Part shown: positions 56,073-64,000 of the stretch, in pieces
Layout: each line of letters starts with the position of its first letter
Numbering within the stretch: the first letter of the stretch is position 1
DNA from: Torreya grandis
Lineage: Eukaryota; Streptophyta; Pinopsida; Cupressales; Taxaceae
Length of the DNA stretch: 64,000 nucleotides
Assembly: GCA_037957365.1 (NCBI GenBank)
Contig: JARHVA010003637.1
Coordinates: forward strand, 897,501 to 961,500
Direction of reading: 5' to 3'
The notes under the pieces: model-generated
The model's database searches: none
What the model was told of the DNA's origin: nothing
What the model saw: the letters and a program-made list of their open reading frames with translations, nothing else
Translations under genes and position numbers: made by a program

Positions 56073-56640
56073 ATGGGAAAGAGACTCATGAACCAAGAGC
56101 CATTTGAGTCCTACATTGATCCCACTGTTGAAAATAACAAAGCCTATATCAATGTTCTAGACAATGTCATGGAAAAAGATAACACAAAACTAACCAATTC
56201 CATTCTTTCTAAAGTCAATGATTTTTTTACTAGCATTGACTCTTTTCATAAGTGGGCAAAAAATAAGTGGAGACCCAAAGGCCAACTAGAGATAGTATCC
56301 ATATCAAGGAATTTCTTCTTCATTAACTTCAATATTTAGTAATATTACTTTGGAGTTATCATTGAAGGATCTTGGTTCATGGTAAAATCAAATGTAATCA
56401 CCAAGAAATGAAAAATGGGAACTAACCTCAACATTTCATCCCTTTATGACATACCCATGTGGGTGTTGCTACCTGATCTCCCTATTGAATTTTGGGAGCC
56501 TAAGTTAATTATGGGCATTCATAAAGCATTGGGCTAACTCATAGCCATTGACCCAATTACCAAATCCATGATAAGAATGGTGTTAGCATGATTCTATGTG
56601 TTCATTTATGCATACATGTTCTTCTTGCACAAAATCAAGA
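56073..56640 (+). pseudogene. LINE ORF1: DUF4283-type RNA-binding domain
   Basis: Starting at ATG 56073 the frame gives FHKWAKNKWRPKGQLEI, the hydrophobic NFFFINFNI, IIEGSWFMV, IPMWVLLPDLPIEFWEPKLI and IAIDPITKSMIRMVLA. This is the usual layout of the DUF4283 RRM-like domain of plant LINE ORF1 (Gxw, pxWVRlpgLPlefw, D..T...aRv). The first 88 codons are open; later stops (56337, 56406) lie in the same frame. ORF1 proteins bind the element RNA and act as chaperones. A zinc knuckle after it was not clearly found. Confidence 0.82.
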
Positions 56641-56699
56641 TCTAATCCAAGTATGGTGAGTGGTACTAACCCATTAAGTAAGAAAACTCTATTTTAATT

Positions 56700-57560
56700 T
56701 ATAAAAAATGTAACATTTTGAGTCATATAGTACAGTATTGTCCTCTAAACTAACCCCCATCCCAAATTCCAAAATCAATCAGGTTTAATAAACACCCTTC
56801 ATCCCATCCTCCCACTTCTTTAACCAAAGAACTGGCTTCCCCCTTCCCTCAAACATCCATGTTCCTATTCAAATACCCTACATACCCCACCTTGGATACC
56901 TAACCCACTTCAAAGGCACCACCAACCCCCTATAGCCCCTTCCACCCATTTTCATCCCCTTTCAAGTTTTTTCCCCTAAGCTCCCTCCTTATGACATGAT
57001 AGTAAACCTTTCTTCCACTTGTGGTTTGACACATGACAATCATTTTATCCCCAACATCATGGGTAGGAACATAGTAGAAATATTATTGGCTGAACCTTCC
57101 CCCATACATGATGATTTATTTTTTTATGACTAGGGAATTGATGATATGCTCAACCCTATTCTGACTATAAAAGGTATTACCTAGGATCTAAGTGATCCCC
57201 ATGAGCTAAACTAGTCTCCCTCCTGTGAATTAGAAAAGGGATTTCACTCATCCAACTTGTCTTTTCCCCTTGGGGTATCTTATCTTCCATACCCAAGGAC
57301 TCGGTATGTAAGGATAAAACTAAAGAATAAGGGTAATGCTCTACTTCTTCTATTTTTAAACTGGTTATAAATTTAGAAGAGGATCAATGGACTTTTATTA
57401 AATCCAAAAAGAGAAGAAAGAAAATAGAGGTGGGCAAATCACCTAGATCTTCAATTAGAGCATCCAACCTCTTAGCCAAGAAAAAGGAAACTTCCAATGA
57501 AATAGTGAAATGGAATCAAAAAACCCTTAACAGACACTTTGTTAAGTTAAAAATAAGAAG
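56700..57560 (+). other. LINE ORF1 tail / inter-ORF linker
   Basis: C-rich on the plus strand, giving Pro, Ser and Thr-rich translations (56760-57000), then a Lys/Arg-rich part near 57400-57540 (IKSKKRRKKIE). This fits the low-complexity end of a plant LINE ORF1. No further motif. Confidence 0.5.
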
Positions 57561-60500
57561 CTCATTTCATGAAACATAAGAGGGATAAACAACCCTAGTA
57601 AATATATATTGCTCATAAACTTGATAGAGAAACACAACCCTCTTGTATTTTCATTACAAGCAACTAAAATGTCTGAGAACATTCTTAACAATTTTAATGA
57701 TACATTATGGTTTTAAATAGAATGTACCAACATGAGATCCTCAAGGGAATTAAAAATATTGGTAGTGCTCTAGAACACCCAATTCTTTGATGGAAAAAAA
57801 CTAACCAATAACAATATCCACATAGTTGTCATGTTCAAAGATAAAACTATTAAGTAAGATTGGATCCTCTCTAAGATATATGCTCCCAAAACTAGAACTA
57901 GGTAGAATAAACTATGGGAAGAACTACTACTTTTTAGGAAACTCTATGGAGAATATAAATGGGTTATGGTAGGAGATTTTAACTTACAATTAAATCCATC
58001 AAAAAAGAAAGGCATAAATTTACTTCACAGAAATTATGACTAACTTATACTACTTCATATCAAGATCTATATTGGTAGATGTTGACCTCAAAATAAACCA
58101 CTTCACTAGGACCAACATAATAATAGGGGATGACCTCATATAGGTAATATTAGACTAGTTTCTAGTCTTCCTCAACTAGGATTTACACTTTTCTAGCACT
58201 CTTTCTTCCTTGCCAAGAATTAGGTTAGACCACAACCTAACTATCCTTGATGGAGAAGGGATTTACAAATCTAAAAATATGCCTTTGAAATTTTAGAGCA
58301 TGTGGATTCATTACCAAATATACATGACTTTAACAAAGAATGGTGGAGGGAACCTATCACCAACATTGACATGTTTATCTTATCCAAAAAACTAAAGCTT
58401 ATCAAAGACAAAATTAAAGTGTGTAATAACGAATTATTTGGGAACATCTTCATCCAAAATAATTCCTTTATCAACAATCTTTGTATCCTATAGGAAAAAA
58501 TGAAAATCTAAGGATCTAAATAAAACCTTTCTAATACTGAAAAAGATCTCCTAAGCACTGACCATAACCAAGAAGCTGAAGAGGAATCATTATAGAAGTA
58601 GAAGTCTAGATGCTCCTAGATGAAGGAAGGAGACAAGAACACAAACTTATTTCATCAAACTAAAATATAAATTCTAAAATAATCTCTGAGTTACTCTTAT
58701 ATGATGGAACTAAAATTATAGATGAAGAAATTATCAATGAACAAATCATTCTCCACTTTAAAATCTTGTTAAAAAAGTAGGCTCTACTAACCTTTAGATA
58801 GAGACTAGTCTTTTACAAAACCTTCCCTCTATAATATCTCATGTAGATAATTGAGAACTCCATAAACCCTTTCCATATAGGAGGTAAGACATATGGTCTT
58901 CTCCATGGAAGGAAATAAGGCACCAGGCCCCGATGGTTCCCCCCCACACTTCTTCCCAAGGTTTTGGGAAATCATTCACTTAGAGGTGGAGGTTTAAGTT
59001 TATAAATTCTTTAGGGATAGAACTATCTTGAAGGAGTTAAATAATAATTTCCTATTCCTCATCCCCAAAAAACTAGAAGTAAATCAACTAAAACATTTTA
59101 GACCTATAAGCCTATGATCCACTATTTATAAGATCTATACAAAAGCATTGGTTACTCATCTCTAAACCATGCTCTGAGGGGTCATCAATAAATAATAATG
59201 TGCCTTCAAGGTGGGAAAGTAGATCACTGATGTTGTCATAATTGTACATGAAACCTTTCACTCAGTAGTTAAATCTAATAGGGTAGGCATGTTCTTCAAA
59301 ACTGACATGAACAAAGCCTATGACAGGGTATCCTAAAGATTTTTGGACAAGGTGTTAAAAAATATTGGTTTTGAAGTGGATATTAGGGGATTGATCCAAA
59401 ACTACATATCCACCCCCATGTACTCAATCTTGATTAATGGGGTTCCTAAAGGATTTTTATGAGCTCGTCAAGGGATTAAACAAGGTGATCCTTTTTCCCA
59501 TTATTTTTTCATTTTGATGGTAGAAGATCTAGGTAGAAGTTTTCAAGTAACCAAAGACCAAATCTTAATAAAAAAGATAAATATAACACAAAACATAGTC
59601 TCAATTACTCATGAGTAATTTATGGATAACACTTTCTTCCTCATAGAGGCATTGGTGGTAGAATCAAAATCCCTCAAATCCATCCTTATGGACTATGAAC
59701 AAGCATTAGGACAGTGTATCAACTTCAATAAAAGCTCCACATAGTTATTGAATACCTTACCTCCCCTCCAAAAGCAACTAGCATGAATCTTGGGATAAAA
59801 TATTATTAATATACCCCCAACATATCTCAGCATTCCATTATTCAAAGGCAAGTAGAAAATGGAATTATGTAGCTTATTGGTTGATATAATCCAAAAAACA
59901 CTAGCATGATAGAAAGGAACACTACTTTCAAAGGTGGGACGGCTCTAAGTCCACAAAAGCTCCTTAAAAAGCATACCAGTCTACTTCATGACCCTATTTT
60001 ATATCCCCACAAGATTGTAGAGATATTAGATAAAATTCAAAAATACTTCTTATGGAGAGGTGAGAAAGGTAGATTCACATTCCCATTAATGGTGTGGGAA
60101 AATTTCTACCTCCCCAAGGCCCTTGGAGGACTTGGGATAATAAGAATCAAATGCATGAATCAAAATATCACGAAAATTTTTGGTTGGAAAATAATGAAAT
60201 AAAAAAACCACTGACCTATGATCATCAAATCAAAGTACCTAGAGATAATGGAGTAAGATAACCTTCTTTAGGAAACATCCCATAGATGATTATGCCATCT
60301 CAAGCTCAAAATCCCTGATTAGAAAGGGAAGCTAATGGTAGGTTGAAAATGGAAAAAAGGTTTACTTTTGGGAATATCTATGCCTTGTACTCTCTCCCTT
60401 TACCTCTTTTACTGCAAGAAAAATTCTAAGGGAGACCTTAAAAACCTCCACAATCCTTAAGTTTAAAGACTATTGGACAACCTCAAAAGGAAGAACAAAG

Positions 60501-61690
60501 TGGTAGACCATGTCCTTAGAGATGAAAAATGCAAAAGTTTCTTGATAAATTCAACATCTGAATACTCAACTTTAGTAAATACATATTATGGCATTACGTA
60601 ATGAATTTTTTTTCTCTAGTTGGTGGAAGATACTAGTGAGTACTTGGTGAAGTTGGGATTCCTGGTTAACCTTAATCAGGATGAGGATTAGACCTACTAG
60701 AGAAAACTTTGGATTAAGCACCTCACACTTAAGTTCAATATATTTTTATGGCATGCATCCCAAGATAAAACCCTCATTGTTGAAAATTTATCCAAATGCA
60801 TAATGATCATCCCCAATAGGTGAATTTTCTATAAATCTACACTAGAATATATGACCCACCTATTCTTTGATTGTCACTTTAGGTCAAAAATATAGAATCT
60901 CTTCATTCATCTCTTTATCATGTCATGGGTTAATCATATATCCATTTATGATCTCATCATCTATGGAAACCCCATATAATCTTCCCTCATTGTCCTTCAT
61001 ATGGTACCTAGCCCTACCCCACTTCTTCTAGCAAATATCAACTACCAAAAATGGCTATCTATTTTATTATAAAAGTTTAAACCCTTTGATATCTTTCCAT
61101 TGGTTATAGGCTTTTATTATTAAGAACTAGTGATTGGTGATACCCAATGATAAATCTATTGTCTTTGAGGATGAATAGGTTATCCTCACTAAATATAACC
61201 TCACCCCCTACACCCAATACTAACATGAATAAAAGCCTCATGAAATGTGAGTAACCCCAAGCTAGATGAAGCTAAATTGTGATAGAACATCCAAGGGTAA
61301 TCTAAGAAATGCATATGGTGTAAATGACATTAGAGATGATTTTGAAACATTTATTTCAGCCTATGTGGGACCAATGGGGGTAAAAACTAACCATATGACA
61401 AAGGCCAAGGCTACCATTTGTGGCATCTAGTTGGTAATCCATCTTAATATACCCAAGATGGAAATTAAATGAGATTCACTTAATATACTTAATAACCATT
61501 AAAGCAAGGTGAACCCCTCCCAATCTATTAGTCAAATTATTATTGATGTTATTGGTCTTCTCTAGTTAACCATTAAGTGTTTATTCATCCACATATACCG
61601 AGAGGGAAATGTAGTTATCGATGCTCTTAAAAACATTAGAGTATATAGCCCAGACTTATCCAAGCCAATTGGATCCATTAATATCACCCA
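57560..61690 (+). pseudogene. LINE ORF2: endonuclease, RT, zinc-binding tail, RNase H
   Basis: Endonuclease: NIRGINNPSKYILLINLIEK (57570-57635), LQATK where LQETK is expected (catalytic Glu lost), VGDFN at 57969-57983 and LDHNLTI near 58230. Linker: WMKEGDKNTNLF-like near 58617-58655. RT: GNKAPGPDGSPPHFFPRFW (58912-58970), FLIPKK and HFRPISL (59050-59112), FKTDMNKAYDRVS (59297-59335), ARQGIKQGDPF (59463-59495), and the catalytic box, now FMDN at 59619-59630 (usual FADD). Then LSKVGRL and LWRGEKGRFTFPLMVWENF (60050-60110). Zinc-binding tail: HASQDKTLIVENL and HLFFDCHF (60750-60890). RNase H: CDRTSKGN (Asp kept near 61279), AKAKA (Glu changed), DSLNILN and HIYREGNVVIDAL (61595-61635). A dead copy with dozens of stops and several shifts. 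Confidence 0.88.
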
Positions 61691-61941
61691 ATATATCTCT
61701 TCTTATCACTCATGATTTAATAAATTAACCCATTCGATCAAGTGGTAGAGGAACATGTACGAAAGGAGATCATTCCCAAGTGAATCTTGGTTCACACTAA
61801 GTGTCATGATTATAAAAATGAATTAAAATTTAGGGATAAAATATGCCATACAAAATATGATCATGATGATAATAGTTAGACCCAAAAAAATAGAAGAATC
61901 TCAAAATACCATTCAACACTCTATAATTTTCATTACCTAAA

Positions 61942-62490
61942 CCAAAGGAAGAACATAATCATGGGGAAGAATGGGATATGTGTGATCCCATCTCTTTTGC
62001 TGAAGTATAGATGAATCTCAAGGTTTGGAGGAATCTCAAAAAATGGGGTCTTACCAATTTTATGATCTACATTAAATGTCATGATGAATTGTTTGACAAA
62101 GATTTTGATATGGGATGGAAATAATGGCAAGTCACTTTTTAAGGCATCAGGGTTAATGTCACTAAGGAGCTCATCAAGGAAGTTATAGTCATGTCTTGTG
62201 AGGGAACCAAAGCCTTAAAAGAAAGAAGATAAATAGGAGTTAATGTAGATTTTTTTTAAAATGGACTCAATGTTCTAAAATGGCAAGAAGGGGTTCTCCA
62301 GAGTTGACCTTCTAAGGAGGTGGCCAGAAATTTTCCTTAAGGTAATGAGATATCTCTAGAAGGAAAATTTATGCACATATTTTCACATGACTTTCTACTT
62401 TTAAACCACTTCAAAAGTCACTACATAAGCCTCCCCTACTATATCTACATGTCCCTTTTATGCTTTATTTTGACCTACAAAGATAATTGA
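61942..62490 (+). pseudogene. Third-ORF domain after LINE RNase H (second copy)
   Basis: One frame runs from about 61942 to TGA 62488 without a shift, with seven or so in-frame stops. It reads EEWDMCDPISFAEV, NLKVWRNLKKWGLTNFMIYI, GIRVNVTKELIKEVIVMSCE and HIFSHDFLLLNHFKSHYISL. This parallels the frame at 28903-29420: the same order of a Lys/Trp-rich start, a G-I-x-x-N-x-T-x-E-x-I-x-E-V motif, Glu-Gly-x-Lys shortly after, and LNHF(K/R)...IS-x-P-(F/Y)-Y before the end. The acidic tail of the other copy is missing, so this copy is cut or decayed at its 3' side. Position relative to RNase H (about 250 bp) also matches. Family unknown. Confidence 0.72.
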
Positions 62491-62790
62491 TGAGTACACA
62501 TTATGACTCATTATTACCATAGTATGTCATCCTTCATAGCCTTAAAACATGTCATTTGATTGAGTGTTTCATGTAGTCTTAAGATTTGTAGCTAGTTTAG
62601 GTAGAAAGTAGATGATTTTATCTCTACAAACTTGTGTGAGTCTATGTTAGCTTTCTTTTCATGATGTTCTAACCATTTGCATGTTTAATCTTAATATTTT
62701 GATATGTATAGGAAATAATAACATTTAATAAGATTTTTGACAAGATTTCATGAAGATAAGGATGTTTCAAGACATAGAACTAATCATTTG

Positions 62791-62945
62791 AATCATAGCT
62801 ACACATTTTTTCATCCAACTATGTATTGTTTTATTCATCTATGGATTCTATCATCCAACTATGGATTACATCAGTCAACTAAGGATTTTACTAGTTAGCT
62901 ATAGATTTCAATAGTTGACTATGGATTACCATAGTTGCACTACAA
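62791..62945. repeat. 20-bp minisatellite, about seven decayed units
   Basis: Units such as tcatccaactatggattaca (62851), tcagtcaactaaggatttta (62871), ctagttagctatagatttca (62891) and atagttgactatggattacc (62911) repeat with a 20-bp period. The core is tcaac in some units and ttgac in others, which points to an ancestral tcgac whose CpG decayed on either strand. Confidence 0.88.
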
Positions 62946-63055
62946 AATATCACAATTCACTCTAGATTTGGTCATAGCATGTTTCAAAGTATTCAAGAAT
63001 ATTTTCCACCTTCTCCATGATAATCTCAAGACTCATTTTGGTATTTTATATTTAT

Positions 63056-63110
63056 ATACATGTGTGTGTGTGTGTATATGTATGTATGTATGCATGCATG
63101 TATGTATGTA

Positions 63111-63150
<40 letters not shown>

Positions 63151-63162
63151 CATATGTATATG

Positions 63163-63236
<74 letters not shown>

Positions 63237-63238
63237 TG
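63056..63238. repeat. Compound (TG)n, (TATG)n and (TA)n microsatellite
   Basis: TG, TATG/GCATG and TA blocks in series, ending in seven TATG units. Frames called over it on both strands are repeat artefacts. Confidence 0.97.
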
Positions 63239-63728
63239 GTCTTCCATTTATGGAAGTTGTCATTTTAGGTTACAACTCTAAGTCAGAAGGTATGGATATG
63301 TTATATGTATAAATTTGGTAGTTAGATATAGCTAAGCATAGTAGTTTTAATCTCATGTGGATCTCTCTGATTCTATGCATATATTATTGCAACATTTCTC
63401 TATTTTGGATATATCTTCCAATATCTTTAATATCTTCTTTTCTAAGTTAGTTAAGTTATTTCTTAATTTCTAAGATAGTTTATTTTGCATAGAATAAAAG
63501 GATAGATCCATGTTGGATCTAGAGACATATAAATATATTGTAATTTTGATTATTTTTCAATACAATAAGACTCACAATAGTTTAATTTTTCAATCCATGT
63601 GCTGAAATAGCATTTTAAGACTGAGTTGATTCAAACCTCAATCCAAGAGTGAGAAAGGGCCCACTCCCTAAGGAGAAAGGAGACTTTATTTTGGTATTTA
63701 TAATTTTTTTTTTTTTTTAATAATTTAA

Positions 63729-63840
<112 letters not shown>

Positions 63841-63895
63841 TTTGTGTGATTAGACTTAAAGTAATGATAAATTCTTATACAAATCTGAAAATAAG

Positions 63896-63989
63896 CACAC
63901 TAATTATCTATTCTATCATGCAAGTTATAAGTCTAATCACACAATAGAATAGACTTATAACCTGTAGGATAGAATGGATAATTAGTGTG
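63896..63989. repeat. Inverted repeat with 40-bp arms and a 14-bp loop
   Basis: The left arm 63896-63935 (cacactaattatctattc...) pairs with 63950-63989 (...gaatggataattagtgtg) with about four mismatches. A related short piece, gtgtgattagactta, occurs at 63845 beside the GT array. This could be the end of a MITE or a decayed hairpin element cut by the window edge. Confidence 0.85.
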
Positions 63990-64000
63990 ATATTTTTGAG

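Larger units (their letters stand above)
56043..62490 (+). mobile_element. Nearly full-length L1-type plant LINE with a third ORF domain
   Basis: All expected parts lie in order on the plus strand: ORF1 (56073-56640), a Pro-rich linker, ORF2 with endonuclease, RT, zinc-binding tail and RNase H (57560-61690), then the third-frame domain (61942-62490). Length to the end of RNase H is about 5.6 kb, usual for plant L1 elements. Decay is heavy (dozens of stops), so it is older than the LINE at 25740. No target-site duplication or poly(A) end was found. Confidence 0.82.

Noticed and set aside
63017..63312. Overlapping frames on both strands
   Set aside because: Microsatellite artefacts with no conserved motif.

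Overview
The window is plant nuclear repeat DNA, most likely from a very large genome. A gymnosperm is my best guess, from the style of the elements and of the unclassified proteins, but I could not check it. The DNA is AT-rich, poor in CpG and crowded with dinucleotide repeats. Every protein-coding trace is a broken copy. Almost all in-frame stops sit where Gln, Trp or Arg codons are expected, as after C-to-T decay of methylated cytosine. I found no intact host gene, tRNA, rRNA or CRISPR array.

Layout. (1) 1-1330 and 15151-17760 are two halves of one plus-strand Ty3/gypsy polyprotein: an extra RNase H on the left; RT, RNase H and integrase on the right. (2) A second, minus-strand Ty3/gypsy element of the chromovirus (Tekay/Del-like) type splits it at 1339-15150. 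Its LTRs are about 4.6 kb each, and the primer-binding site, polypurine tract, Gag, protease, RT, RNase H, integrase and a chromodomain remnant can all be recognised. (3) 20270-24330 is a long decayed reading frame of no known family with a 708-bp internal tandem duplication. (4) 25740-30795 is a 5'-truncated LINE (RT, zinc-binding tail, RNase H) followed by a 543-codon third frame. (5) 30805-31674 is a gypsy Gag remnant. 31930-38790 is non-coding, with several tandem repeats and long TA/TATG tracts. (6) 38800-39705 (minus) is a decayed Cys/His-rich frame with an acidic tail, and 40530-41760 (minus) is a LINE fragment. (7) 44560-45830 holds 89-bp repeats with a G-box-like core. (8) 47450-53470 is a second gypsy element (LTR pieces, Gag, zinc knuckle, protease). 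(9) 56043-62490 is a nearly complete LINE, again with the third-frame domain downstream of RNase H. (10) 62791-64000 holds a 20-bp minisatellite, microsatellites and a 40-bp inverted repeat.

The most notable observation is that two independent plus-strand LINE copies (25740-30795 and 56043-62490) each carry, about 250-300 bp after their RNase H, a frame for the same unclassified domain. This suggests a plant LINE lineage with an extra 3' ORF. The LTR pair at 1339-5903 and 10528-15150 is also useful: the two copies started identical but have since gained quite different micro- and minisatellites.
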